A stretch of 13,607 nt of DNA from an uncultured Lysobacter sp. GTDB lineage: Bacteria; Pseudomonadota; Gammaproteobacteria; Xanthomonadales; Xanthomonadaceae. The notes beneath the pieces were generated by a model. That model searched no databases and was not told where the DNA came from. It saw only the letters and a program-made list of their open reading frames with translations. How positions within the stretch are numbered: the first letter of the stretch is position 1; each line of letters opens with the position of its first letter. Below, in pieces: positions 6,637-13,211 of the stretch. The stretch lies in the NCBI GenBank assembly GCA_943913335.1, contig CALTXS010000010.1:1-13607 (forward strand). The letters run 5' to 3'. Both the position numbers and the translations under genes were made by a program.

Positions 6637-7152
6637 CTATCGGGCAAGCAATGCCCTCATGCGAGCGATCTCTTCTTCCTGTGCCTTGACTATGCCCTCG
6701 CACAGGGCCCTCACGTCAGGCTTGGTGAGCGACGCTTGTTCGCACATGAGAATGGCGCCGGCGTGGTGAGGGATCATCGATTTGAGGAACTGACGGTCTC
6801 CGACCCCAGCTTGGGCACGAATGCCAAACCAGCAAACTGCCAGAACGACTGCACCCAACAAAACTATCGTGATGTTCTTGCGCTTATCTGGGTACATACG
6901 CCCCATCAGCGCAATCTCGAGTATGGCCATTGGTGCTGTCATCAGCCCAGCCATGTAGAACTGGTTGATGTTTGGAACCGCGTTGCCGAGTCGGTCGACC
7001 ATGGCGTACATCAGCACGTACATCGCGACGAACGACAGCGCCAGCATCCATGCGAAGCGGCTGTAGTGACCATCGCCAGAGCCATGCGCCATCGGCGTGG
7101 CAGCGGCGCCATGGTCGACGTGCCCTGCATTCTTAGACGTTTGCTTTTCCAT
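6637..7152 (-). CDS. Membrane DUF305 protein of the copper operon
   Basis: A 171-residue inner-membrane protein with a C-terminal DUF305 domain, a family repeatedly found in copper and silver resistance loci (CopM-like) and thought to bind metal through Met/His residues. The N-terminus is His-rich (GHVDHGA, MAHGSGDGH). Three membrane helices follow at about residues 32-52, 64-84 and 93-112. The DUF305 part then carries the signature FLKSMIPHHAGAILMCEQA (MIPHH at residues 126-130) and ends in a charged helix, AQEEEIARMRALL. A strong AGGAGG six bases before the ATG at 7152 fixes the start and rules out the longer frame. It is the fourth and last gene of the copA operon, separated from the EF-hand gene by 57 bases containing a strong hairpin. 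Its direct role (storage, chaperone or transport partner) is unknown. Confidence 0.8.
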   Translation of the reverse strand: MEKQTSKNAGHVDHGAAATPMAHGSGDGHYSRFAWMLALSFVAMYVLMYAMVDRLGNAVPNINQFYMAGLMTAPMAILEIALMGRMYPDKRKNITIVLLGAVVLAVCWFGIRAQAGVGDRQFLKSMIPHHAGAILMCEQASLTKPDVRALCEGIVKAQEEEIARMRALLAR

Positions 7153-7170
7153 GAAGCCTCCTGATGTGAG

Positions 7171-7195
7171 GCGGGCGGTGCCGGGCACCGCCCGC
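7171..7195 (-). other. Perfect 11-bp hairpin inside the copper operon
   Basis: GCGGGCGGTGC (7171-7181) and its exact complement (7185-7195) surround a CGG loop, 14 bases after the EF-hand stop codon and 8 bases before the AGGAGG of the DUF305 gene. No U-tract follows on the minus strand. It could reduce read-through, stabilise upstream mRNA or mark an RNA-processing site, so that the last gene is expressed differently from copA. Confidence 0.7.
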
Positions 7196-7209
7196 TATGT
7201 GTGCAGACG

Positions 7210-7716
7210 TTACAGACCGTGGGCGGCTGCTTCCGTGGGGCTCAGGAAGCCGTTCTTGTCGGTATCCATCATGGGGAAATGGGCAGCCATTGGATGCTTG
7301 GCCATTTCCGCCTTGGAGAGCTTGCCGTCCTTGTTGCCATCCAGCTTGGCGAAGGTGACGCCCGACGATGGTGCGTGCGCTGCGTGATCCAAGGCGTGAT
7401 GGTTCGCCCCCTGATGCTTCTTTCCATCCTTGTCATGGTGGTTCATGTGCATCCCACCATGCTCCATCGACATGGTCCGGTGGTGCTCGACAAATTCAGC
7501 GCGGCTGAGGCTGCCGTTCTTGTTCGCATCGATCTTGTCGAACATGGTGTTCGCCATCTTCGCCCGTGCTTCGGGCGTCGTGGGCATCTTCATGTCGGCG
7601 TGGTCCATCTTCATCTTGCTGTGATCCATCGGCTTGGTCGCGTCCTGAGGACCAGCGTGCACGTTGGATGCCAGCAACAGGGTGACCGCAAGGGCGAATG
7701 TGGTTTTGGTACTCAT
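7210..7716 (-). CDS. Secreted Met/His-rich EF-hand protein of the copper operon
   Basis: A 168-residue exported protein with a Sec signal peptide (basic MSTKTT, hydrophobic ALAVTLLLA, cleavage probably after NVHA at residue 21). The mature part alternates a Met/His-rich stretch ([15 protein letters not shown], residues 30-44) and another at residues 82-114 ([13 protein letters not shown]...) with three canonical EF-hand loops: [12 protein letters not shown] (63-74), [12 protein letters not shown] (126-137) and [12 protein letters not shown] (151-162), each with acidic position 1 and Glu at position 12. EF-hands bind Ca2+; the Met/His segments resemble Cu(I)/Cu(II)-binding periplasmic proteins. 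The start is supported by AGGAG eight bases upstream, and the ATG overlaps the copA stop (ATGA), so translation is coupled to the ATPase. A periplasmic copper buffer or chaperone is the likely role, inferred from composition and operon. Confidence 0.85.
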   Translation of the reverse strand: MSTKTTFALAVTLLLASNVHAGPQDATKPMDHSKMKMDHADMKMPTTPEARAKMANTMFDKIDANKNGSLSRAEFVEHHRTMSMEHGGMHMNHHDKDGKKHQGANHHALDHAAHAPSSGVTFAKLDGNKDGKLSKAEMAKHPMAAHFPMMDTDKNGFLSPTEAAAHGL

Positions 7717-10163
7717 GTTGGAACTCCTGTGGAACGAGCCTGTGGGGGTACGGCGCTGGTCCCGGACTCTCGGGGGGAGGCGTCTTCTGGAAGTCGGGTC
7801 TTGGCAAGCCGCAGCGCGTTGCCGACGACCGATACCGAGCTCAGGCTCATCGCCAGGGCGGCGATCATTGGGCTGAGCAACAGGCCGAACACCGGGTATA
7901 GCACTCCGGCTGCGATGGGCACGCCAATGGCGTTGTAGAGAAAGGCGAAGGCCAGGTTCTGGCGCATGTTGCGGACCGTGGCATCGGACAGCGCGCGGGC
8001 GCGGAGGATGCCGCGCAGATCGCCCTTGACCAGGGTGACCTGGGCGCTGGACATGGCGACGTCGGTGCCGGTGCCCATGGCGATGCCCACATCGGCGCTG
8101 GCCAGCGCAGGAGCATCGTTGATGCCGTCGCCAGCCATCGCGACCTTGCGTCCCTGGGCCTGCAGCCGCTTGACCAACGCGGCCTTGTCTTCCGGACGCA
8201 CCTCGCCGTGGGCCTCATCAATGCCGAGCGTGCGCGCCACGGCCTGCGCGGTCGTCGCGCCATCACCCGTCGCCATCACCACTCGAAGGCCGCTGGCCTG
8301 CAATGCGGCGATCGTGGGTTTGGCGGAGGACTTGATTGGATCAGCTACCGCCAGCAGCCCCAACAAGCGGCCGTCGCCCGCAAGGAACATGACGCTGGCA
8401 CCATCGGCGCGCAGGCCCTCGGACTCTGTGGCGAGGGAAGCCACGTCGATGTTATTGGCGTCCATCAAGGCCCGGTTGCCAAGCACCAGCGCGCGTCCCT
8501 CGACCGTGCCGCGCACGCCCGAGCCGGTCACCGAATCGAAGTCCTGCACGGACGACAGGTCCATGGCGCGTCCGCGGGCTTCGGCAACGATGGATTCGGC
8601 CAGCGGATGTTCGCTGCCTTTGTCCAGGCTCGCCGCCAGGCGCAGCACGTCGGCAGCGGTGGTTCCGCCTGCACCGATGACTGTGCGGAAGCTCGGTTTG
8701 CCCTCGGTGAGTGTGCCGGTCTTGTCCACTACCAGGGTATCGAGGGTGCGGAAGCGTTCGATCGCCTCCGCATCGCGGAACAACACACCGGCCTGCGCGG
8801 CGCGGCCGGTGGCGACCATGATCGACATCGGTGTGGCCAGGCCCAATGCGCAGGGGCAGGCGATGATCAGCACCGACACGGCGTTGAGCACGGCCCACGT
8901 CCAAGAAGGTTGCGGCCCCCATAGGCCCCACGCGAAGAAGGTCACCACCGTCGCCGCCAGCACCGCCAGCACGAACCAATACGCAACCTTGTCGGCCATG
9001 CGCTGCATCGGCGCCCGCGAGCGCTGCGCCTGCGCCACCAGTTGCACGATGCGCGCAAGCACTGTTGCCGAGCCCACCTGCTCGGCCCTGATCAGCAGGG
9101 CGCCGGTGCCGTTCTGGGTGGCACCGATGACCGCGTCTCCCTCGCCCTTGCCGACGGGCATCGCTTCGCCGGTGAGCATCGACTCATCGACGCTGGAACG
9201 GCCCTCGACCACGATGCCGTCGACCGGCACCTTTTCGCCCGGGCGGACGCGCAGGAGGTGGCCGACATGGACGTGGTCCAGCGGGATGTCCTCCTCGCTG
9301 CCATCGTCCCTGACCCGGCGCGCGGTCTTCGGTGCCAACCCCAGCAGCGCCTTGATCGCGGCGCTGGTCTTGGATCGGGCGCGGAGCTCCAGCAACTGGC
9401 CGAGCAGGGTGAGCGAGACGATCACCGCGGCGGCCTCGAAATAGACCCCGACCCGGCCGTGGTCGCGGAATGAATCGGGAAACAGGCCCGGGGCGACCGT
9501 CGCGACCACGCTGTAGCCGAACGCCGCCGCCACGCCGATGCCGATCAGCGTCCACATGTTCGGGCTGCGGTTGCGGATGGACTGCACGCAGCGCACGAAG
9601 AACGGCCAGCCGGCCCACAGCACCACAGGCGTGGTCAGCACCAGTTCGATCCAGGTGCGGGTGGTGGTCGGCAGCGCGGGCAGGGAGTGCCCGAACATCG
9701 CAAGCAGCAGGACGACCACGCTTAGCGGCAAGGTCCACCAGAAGCGACGGCTGAAATCGCGTAGTTCCGGGTTCTCCTCCTCGTCCAGGCTGGGCATCTC
9801 CGGCTCTAGCGCCATCCCGCAGAGTGGGCAGGTGCCGGGGCCCTGCTGGCGGATCTCAGGGTGCATTGGGCAGGTGTAGATTGCGCCGGCTGGGGCAGCA
9901 GTCGCGTGCATGGATAGCGCCGCTGGGGCGGTTTGTTGCGCTGAGACCTGATCAAGGTAGTGCTGGGGGTTGGCAACGAACTTTTCGCGGCAACCGTTGC
10001 TGCAGAAGTGATATGAAAGGCCGGCATGGGTTGCCGAGCCACCGTTGGCAGTGGACGGGTCGACGGTCATGCCGCAGACCGGATCGCGCGCCGTGGTCTC
10101 AGCGAGTGACGGCTTGCCGCCTGCGCTGCAGCAGCCGCTACCAGCGTGGTCATGGGTGCTCAT
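7713..10163 (-). CDS. copA: Copper-exporting P1B-type ATPase with YHS and Cys/His metal-binding N-terminus
   Basis: An 816-residue inner-membrane ATPase expected to export Cu(I) from the cytoplasm. In place of the usual CxxC HMA domains, the N-terminus has a His/Cys patch (HDHAGSGCC), a YHS-type domain ([21 protein letters not shown]; residues 27-70) and a heavy-metal-binding zinc-ribbon-like motif (YTCPMHPEI...[13 protein letters not shown]; 96-122). The catalytic core is intact: TGEAMP at 331, CPC at 436-438 in membrane helix 6, the phosphorylated Asp480 in [17 protein letters not shown] near 517, ATGDG near 631 and [10 protein letters not shown] at 678-687. YN (743-744) and MSLSS (772-776) in the last two helices fit the Cu(I)-type signature. 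The start at 10163 has GGAGG upstream and overlaps the regulator's stop (ATGA). A silver role is possible. Confidence 0.93.
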   Translation of the reverse strand: MSTHDHAGSGCCSAGGKPSLAETTARDPVCGMTVDPSTANGGSATHAGLSYHFCSNGCREKFVANPQHYLDQVSAQQTAPAALSMHATAAPAGAIYTCPMHPEIRQQGPGTCPLCGMALEPEMPSLDEEENPELRDFSRRFWWTLPLSVVVLLLAMFGHSLPALPTTTRTWIELVLTTPVVLWAGWPFFVRCVQSIRNRSPNMWTLIGIGVAAAFGYSVVATVAPGLFPDSFRDHGRVGVYFEAAAVIVSLTLLGQLLELRARSKTSAAIKALLGLAPKTARRVRDDGSEEDIPLDHVHVGHLLRVRPGEKVPVDGIVVEGRSSVDESMLTGEAMPVGKGEGDAVIGATQNGTGALLIRAEQVGSATVLARIVQLVAQAQRSRAPMQRMADKVAYWFVLAVLAATVVTFFAWGLWGPQPSWTWAVLNAVSVLIIACPCALGLATPMSIMVATGRAAQAGVLFRDAEAIERFRTLDTLVVDKTGTLTEGKPSFRTVIGAGGTTAADVLRLAASLDKGSEHPLAESIVAEARGRAMDLSSVQDFDSVTGSGVRGTVEGRALVLGNRALMDANNIDVASLATESEGLRADGASVMFLAGDGRLLGLLAVADPIKSSAKPTIAALQASGLRVVMATGDGATTAQAVARTLGIDEAHGEVRPEDKAALVKRLQAQGRKVAMAGDGINDAPALASADVGIAMGTGTDVAMSSAQVTLVKGDLRGILRARALSDATVRNMRQNLAFAFLYNAIGVPIAAGVLYPVFGLLLSPMIAALAMSLSSVSVVGNALRLAKTRLPEDASPRESGTSAVPPQARSTGVPT

Positions 10164-10558
10164 GCGTGGTCCTCCGACAGCGCAGCCAGGATCGGGCAGC
10201 GATTCAGTGCGCCGTGCCCCGGACATGCTGTTACAAGGCCCTGCAGCGCATCGCGCACGCGGATGAGGGACTGGATCTTGCCTTCCATGTCTTGCAGCTT
10301 GGCCTGAGCGCGTGCATTGAGCGCAGACATGTCGTCTTCGGCCAGTGCGGTCAGGCTCAGCAGGTCGCGGATCTCCTGCAGGGTGAATCCAAGCCCCTTG
10401 GCACGTCGCATGAATCGCAAGCGGTCCACGTCCGCATCCAGGTAATCGCGGTATCCAGAAGCCCGCCGCACGGGCGGCGGAATCAAGCCTTCGCGTTCGT
10501 AGTAGCGCACCGTATCGATGGGCACCTCGGCCCGCTTTGCCAATTCGCCGATCTTCAT
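10160..10558 (-). CDS. MerR-family metal-responsive regulator, CueR-like
   Basis: A 132-residue cytosolic regulator that, by family, binds an over-long promoter spacer and activates on metal binding. The N-terminal winged helix is clear ([26 protein letters not shown], then RRASGYRDY), followed by [19 protein letters not shown] and a long dimerisation helix. The metal loop contributes Cys112 and Cys121 ([14 protein letters not shown]). The residue aligning with CueR Ser77 is Ser78 (DMSALN), not the Cys found in Hg/Zn/Pb sensors, which favours a monovalent copper or silver sensor. The Cys spacing (eight residues between) is one longer than in E. coli CueR. It is the first gene of the operon, its stop overlapping the copA start, so it would be co-induced with its target. 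A broader 'heavy metal' specificity cannot be excluded. Confidence 0.85.
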   Translation of the reverse strand: MKIGELAKRAEVPIDTVRYYEREGLIPPPVRRASGYRDYLDADVDRLRFMRRAKGLGFTLQEIRDLLSLTALAEDDMSALNARAQAKLQDMEGKIQSLIRVRDALQGLVTACPGHGALNRCPILAALSEDHA

Positions 10559-10589
10559 GGATTCACCTGTGGAATGGTTCGGTTAGCGG

Positions 10590-10620
10590 GACTCTGCACC
10601 CTGCACCATGGTCAAGAGTC
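10590..10620 (-). promoter_or_regulatory. Candidate MerR-type operator upstream of the copper operon
   Basis: GACTCTGCACC (10590-10600) and GGTCAAGAGTC (10610-10620) form an imperfect inverted repeat, 9 of 11 positions matching, around 9 bases, in the cueR/DUF305 intergenic region. On the minus strand it carries TTGACT and, seven bases on, TTGACC, both good -35 boxes. The -10 is unclear: TAACCG lies 24 bases beyond TTGACC, longer than the usual 19-20 base spacer. Location and dyad fit a MerR operator; exact promoter geometry is unresolved. Confidence 0.45.
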
Positions 10621-10674
10621 AAGCGATTTGTTTGCGGCCCAGTCAACGGCGTCAGGTGCAAAGGATTCACACAT

Positions 10675-10686
10675 CGCGCATGCGCG
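10675..10686. promoter_or_regulatory. 12-bp perfect palindrome in the cueR/DUF305 divergent region
   Basis: CGCGCATGCGCG is self-complementary and lies 60 bases before the DUF305 start. It may be an operator or a chance GC-rich palindrome; nothing else supports a function. Confidence 0.25.
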
Positions 10687-10745
10687 GCGTGCGATGACGC
10701 GTTACCGCTCAGCGCCCCGCAGGCGGATCCATGAGGAGCCCCCCG

Positions 10746-11150
10746 GTGAAGATGAAGAACCCCGTTGCTTTTGCGTTGCCGATGTTTCTTGGCGCAGGTT
10801 TGGCCCTCGCTGTTAGTGCTTGCGCAGAAGAGGCCAAGACCGCGCAAACGGCAGACAGCACAATGACGCAACCGGCGTCGATGCCGGCGGACCATGCGAT
10901 GCCTGGACACAGCGCGGGCTCGATGGAACTGCATCGCATCATGACCGACGGCCAGAAGAAGCCCATGCCGATGTCCGGCGACGTCGACAAGGACTTCGCG
11001 GCAATGATGTCCATCCATCACCAGATGGTAATCGACATGGCCGATGTCTTGCTTGAGTCGGGCAGTAACGCCGAGCTCAAGGCAATGGCAGCCAAGATGA
11101 AGGCGGCGCAGCAAGAAGAAATCAAGCAACTGGAGCCGTACACAAAATGA
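10746..11150 (+). CDS. DUF305 lipoprotein-like protein divergent from the copper operon
   Basis: A 134-residue exported DUF305 protein. The N-terminus is a lipoprotein-type signal (basic VKMKN, hydrophobic stretch, then LAVSAC with the lipid-accepting Cys at residue 26). A Met/His-rich linker follows (MPADHAMPGHSAGSM), then the DUF305 core MSGDVDKDFAAMMSIHHQMVIDMA with its MxxHHQM signature, and a closing helix AAQQEEIKQLEPY. The GTG at 10746 is preferred because AGGAG lies seven bases upstream; the ATG at 10731 overlaps that site, and the ATG at 10752 is 13 bases from it. It is transcribed away from cueR and shares its 190-base upstream region. By family and context it likely binds copper in the periplasm, complementing the membrane DUF305 protein at the other end of the operon. 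Confidence 0.82.
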   Translation: MKMKNPVAFALPMFLGAGLALAVSACAEEAKTAQTADSTMTQPASMPADHAMPGHSAGSMELHRIMTDGQKKPMPMSGDVDKDFAAMMSIHHQMVIDMADVLLESGSNAELKAMAAKMKAAQQEEIKQLEPYTK

Positions 11151-11168
11151 CTGCTGCGTAGCCGCGAC

Positions 11169-11201
11169 GGACACTCGGCCCGAAGGGGCCGGGTGGCGTC
11201 C
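11169..11201. terminator. Hairpin between convergent DUF305 and DUF411 genes
   Basis: CGGCCC (11176-11181) pairs with GGGCCG (11186-11191) around a GAAG loop (CTTC on the other strand), and GGAC/GTCC at the outer ends (11169-11172, 11198-11201) extend the stem across a small bulge. It lies 18 bases after the DUF305 stop and 47 bases after the DUF411 stop, so it can serve both genes. There is no strong U-tract. Confidence 0.55.
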
Positions 11202-11247
11202 TCCGGTTGTCGAGGAGTCTCGCCCGTTGTGCAGCCCGGCCACTGGC

Positions 11248-11823
11248 TTATTGAACGCCCGCATGCTCGGAAAAAGTCGAGACAGTGCCGTCGCGCGCCA
11301 CCAGTTCCACGGTATATGGCTGGATACGCCCATCCGGACTCTCCATTCCGGGCGAGCCCATCGGCATGCCCGGCAACACCAAGCCCTTGGCATCGGGCTT
11401 TTCCGCGATCAATCGCTTGACATCCGCGGCCGGCACATGGCCCTCGACGAAATAGCCATTCACCTCGGCGGTGTGGCAGGAGCCTTTGCCGTAGGGCACT
11501 CCAACCCGTTCCTTGAGCGGATTGAGGTCGTCCGTATTGCGCACTTCCACCGCGAACCCGGCGGCGCGCATGTGATCCACCCACAGGCCGCAACACCCGC
11601 AACTCGCGCTCTTGTGGACGACCATGCGTGGCGCGTCCGTGTCTGCTTGTTGTAACGCAGGCGCGGCTGCCGGGGAGCGCGCGATTGCAGGCGGTTCTTG
11701 GGCGGTGGGGCGCGCGACGTTGTCAGTGTTGCTACCGGCAGCTTCGGGCGCGCGGGCGCACGCCGTCATGGCCGTGAGGGAGTACATCGCGGTCGCAGCG
11801 AACAGCAGGATTTTGACGTTCAT
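11248..11823 (-). CDS. DUF411 metal-binding lipoprotein-like protein
   Basis: A 191-residue exported protein of the DUF411 family, often found in copper resistance clusters and presumed to bind metal in the periplasm. The signal region ends in TAMTAC (possible lipid-accepting Cys22). A long Ala/Pro-rich linker (residues 24-65) leads to the domain. The metal site is SASCGCCGLWVDHM (Cys75, Cys77, Cys78); then come VGVPYGKGSCHTAEVNGYFVEGHVP (Cys116-His117), PDAKGLVLPGMPMGSPGM and a final strand pair, all standard for the family. Its ATG overlaps the preceding gene's TGA by one base (TGATG), with GAGG eight bases upstream, so expression is probably coupled to that gene. It is convergent with the DUF305 lipoprotein. 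Confidence 0.85.
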   Translation of the reverse strand: MNVKILLFAATAMYSLTAMTACARAPEAAGSNTDNVARPTAQEPPAIARSPAAAPALQQADTDAPRMVVHKSASCGCCGLWVDHMRAAGFAVEVRNTDDLNPLKERVGVPYGKGSCHTAEVNGYFVEGHVPAADVKRLIAEKPDAKGLVLPGMPMGSPGMESPDGRIQPYTVELVARDGTVSTFSEHAGVQ

Positions 11824-12182
11824 CAGTTATGCCTCACTTGGCTTTCTTGGGTCGCGACGACCAGTGGATGTGGACGATGCGCTAGTTGGCGCCGGTTCTT
11901 GCTGAGCACCATCGTCTCGGTGCTGAGCAGGGTCACCGGCTTGCTGTCCTTGCTGGCGTGGAGCTCGCTCTCGCTGCCAATCCAAGCCAGGTCGCCCGCG
12001 CTGCGCGCGATACGTCGCTTGAGCTGGTGATGGCTGCCCTTGAGGAACTTCGCATCGCGGATCGACGGGATCCAGCCCCCGCGCCGTGCGACGAGGCTGG
12101 AAGGGGGCAAGGATTTCAAGGCGACAAGTCGCTCGTCGAGTCGCTTGCGCGCCAGTTGTCGCATGGGACGGGTGGTAGCCAT
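11823..12182 (-). CDS. Small protein with a 'mobile mystery protein A'-like N-terminus; possible chimera or decayed gene
   Basis: A 119-residue frame with a good Shine-Dalgarno site (GGAGG, then AACA before the ATG). The first ~45 residues (MRQLARKRLDERLVALKSLP, then RGGWIPSIRDA) resemble the start of 'mobile mystery protein A', a helix-turn-helix protein of mobile elements that begins with an 'ARKQLDERL...PPPRGWIRAIRDALGM' pattern. After IRDA the resemblance stops: instead of the LGM..AQLA..LGVS helix-turn-helix there is KFLKGSHHQLKRRIARSAGD and a basic remainder I cannot assign. None of the other two minus frames restores the helix-turn-helix, so a simple frameshift does not explain it. The stop overlaps the DUF411 start (TGATG), which argues that this frame is translated. 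It could be an in-frame fusion, or a decayed gene still used to couple translation. The family match is from memory. Confidence 0.45.
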   Translation of the reverse strand: MATTRPMRQLARKRLDERLVALKSLPPSSLVARRGGWIPSIRDAKFLKGSHHQLKRRIARSAGDLAWIGSESELHASKDSKPVTLLSTETMVLSKNRRQLAHRPHPLVVATQESQVRHN

Positions 12183-12215
12183 TGTTCCTCCGCAAGCGAG
12201 ATTGTGGCAGCCTAC

Positions 12216-12231
12216 ATAGTAGAACTGCTAT
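12216..12231 (-). promoter_or_regulatory. Inverted repeat upstream of the MMPA-like gene
   Basis: ATAGTAG and CTGCTAT flank AA, with 6 of 7 positions complementary, 34 bases before the start at 12182. A TACTAT hexamer inside it on the minus strand could be a -10. It would suit an operator for the gene's ancestral helix-turn-helix protein. Confidence 0.4.
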
Positions 12232-12654
12232 AAAAAAGTTCCATTAATTCAGCATCAAGTGCAATACAAATATTGCATGCAATATCTGTTAAGAGTAATA
12301 AATATATGGCATATAACTTTAGCTAACAGCCATAAAAAAATACAACAAAAATGACTTCAAGGCCAACGAGACTGGAATCCATTAACAAGCGGGTCCGGTT
12401 TAAACGTCAAGACGGCAACGTCTCTTCCATAGTGGGTAGGGCGAAAAGTTCTCCATATATTTGCCGGCGGAACATATGGATGGAGATGTGGGCCATGTGA
12501 TTGGCAGCTCAACACATGGTAGATATCGTCAACAATCTCGGCGACCGGCAACTGCGTCTACGTAGAACCTGCCGGCGCGGTTACGAAGCCAACGAAGTCA
12601 AGAAGCCGTTTCGGATTGTTCTCTCGATGTAAGGTAAATATATAAGGGTGGGGA
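12232..12654. other. AT-rich gene-free stretch with palindromes and a degenerate repeat
   Basis: About 420 bases without a convincing gene. The left part (12232-12355) is strikingly AT-rich against the GC-rich surroundings. It contains a 16-bp perfect palindrome ATATTGCATGCAATAT (12270-12285) and, just after, CTGTTA (12286-12291) complementary to TAACAG (12324-12329). The right part holds a segment related to the 5' end of the downstream carbonic anhydrase gene (12538-12576; separate entry). The minus-strand frame at 12357-12551 has no ribosome binding site and is not recognised. Confidence 0.6.
12526..12576 (+). repeat. Degenerate repeat A: carbonic anhydrase 5'-end remnant
   Basis: TCGTCAACAATCTCGGCGAC continuing to CGG (12526-12548) recurs at 13116-13138 with 21 of 23 bases identical. 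The overlapping segment 12538-12576 aligns without gaps to codons 11-23 of the gene at 13212 (27 of 39 bases by eye) and reads GNCVYVEPAGAV against GDRVYVDPAATV. It therefore looks like a diverged fragment of that gene's start, not an intact gene: no start codon or continuing fold follows. Confidence 0.5.
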
Positions 12655-12696
12655 GTGTCTCCTCAGGTGAACACTCAGTGTCAGGTAATGGACGTT

Positions 12697-12972
12697 ATGG
12701 CCATAATTTGTAAATCCAAGTTCGGTTGTGATCAAGATTGGTCTGCTATGTCACCCATCGATGAGGACCCATCTGTTCGCCATTGCGACTCGTGCAACGG
12801 GGCGGTCCATCGATGTTTCAACCTCCAGGAGCTTGGCGAACACGTACAGCAAGGGCACTGTGTAGCCTTCGGTTCCGAGACCGACGGTGAGTGCGTGATT
12901 CCAAGCTACGTCGGGGAGTCACATGCACTGTATTTGCATGTCATCTCGAATGGGCTAACTGATTCGGACTAG
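12697..12972 (+). CDS. Small Cys-rich (zinc-ribbon-like) protein of unknown function
   Basis: A 91-residue protein I cannot name. It begins MAIICKSKFGCDQDWSAM and has a dense metal-ligand pattern: two Cys in the first segment, RHCDSCNGAVHRC in the middle, then GEHVQQGHCVAFGS, so Cys-x2-Cys...Cys with further His/Cys, as in small zinc-ribbon-like bacterial proteins of the type 'C...W..M...D...RHC..C...V..C.....L...V..GHCVA'. The C-terminal 30 residues are not distinctive. No signal peptide or membrane helix is seen. The start is uncertain: the ATG at 12697 gives a natural N-terminus with AGG 11 bases upstream; an ATG at 12688 and a GTG at 12655 are in frame. Zinc binding is inferred from the residues. 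It lies between two related repeats in an otherwise gene-poor stretch. Confidence 0.6.
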   Translation: MAIICKSKFGCDQDWSAMSPIDEDPSVRHCDSCNGAVHRCFNLQELGEHVQQGHCVAFGSETDGECVIPSYVGESHALYLHVISNGLTDSD

Positions 12973-13211
12973 GCTCGCCATTTGTTATTCTCGTTGGCCA
13001 GCGGTTACGATTGAGCTAGAGGGATTGGCGTACGCGTAACGAGTTGCGGCAGTACTGGCGCGATAGCTTGGCAAGGCGCGAGCCATGGGTCTCTACGAGC
13101 GATAGAGCGAAAAGGTCGTCAACGGTCTCGGCGACCGGGCCCCTACATTCGCTGTACGTGCCTGGCGAATCCGGTCTACGACACGCCCAAGTAATTCGGT
13201 AGGCTATAGCA
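12973..13211. other. Gene-free stretch upstream of the carbonic anhydrase
   Basis: No credible gene on either strand. It contains degenerate repeat B near 13116-13138 and presumably the promoter of the downstream gene. I saw no RNA gene and no clear hairpin with a U-tract after the Cys-rich gene. Confidence 0.4.
13116..13138 (+). repeat. Degenerate repeat B
   Basis: This segment (CGTCAACGGTCTCGGCGACC core) matches 21 of 23 bases of 12526-12548. Its right end (TCGGCGACCGG) also resembles TTGGCGACCGC inside the gene at 13212. It lies 73 bases upstream of that gene's start. On the minus strand both copies read 'VAExVDD[IL]', and the match fades leftward, so the repeat unit is short or old. Confidence 0.5.

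Noticed and set aside
6369..6689. Plus-strand frame after the AlpA-like gene
   Set aside because: Lacks start signals and recognisable protein features, and runs into the 3' end of the copper operon.
7966..9444. A 492-codon plus-strand open frame opposite copA
   Set aside because: It is antisense to an intact P-type ATPase with all motifs; its Ser/Ala/Arg/Thr-rich composition is the shadow expected from a GC-rich gene.
11886..12233. Plus-strand 115-codon frame opposite the MMPA-like gene
   Set aside because: No ribosome binding site and no domain; the minus frame has a strong GGAGG site and a coupled downstream gene.
12357..12551. Minus-strand 64-codon frame
   Set aside because: No ribosome binding site and no recognisable domain; the VAEIVDD text comes from repeat A.
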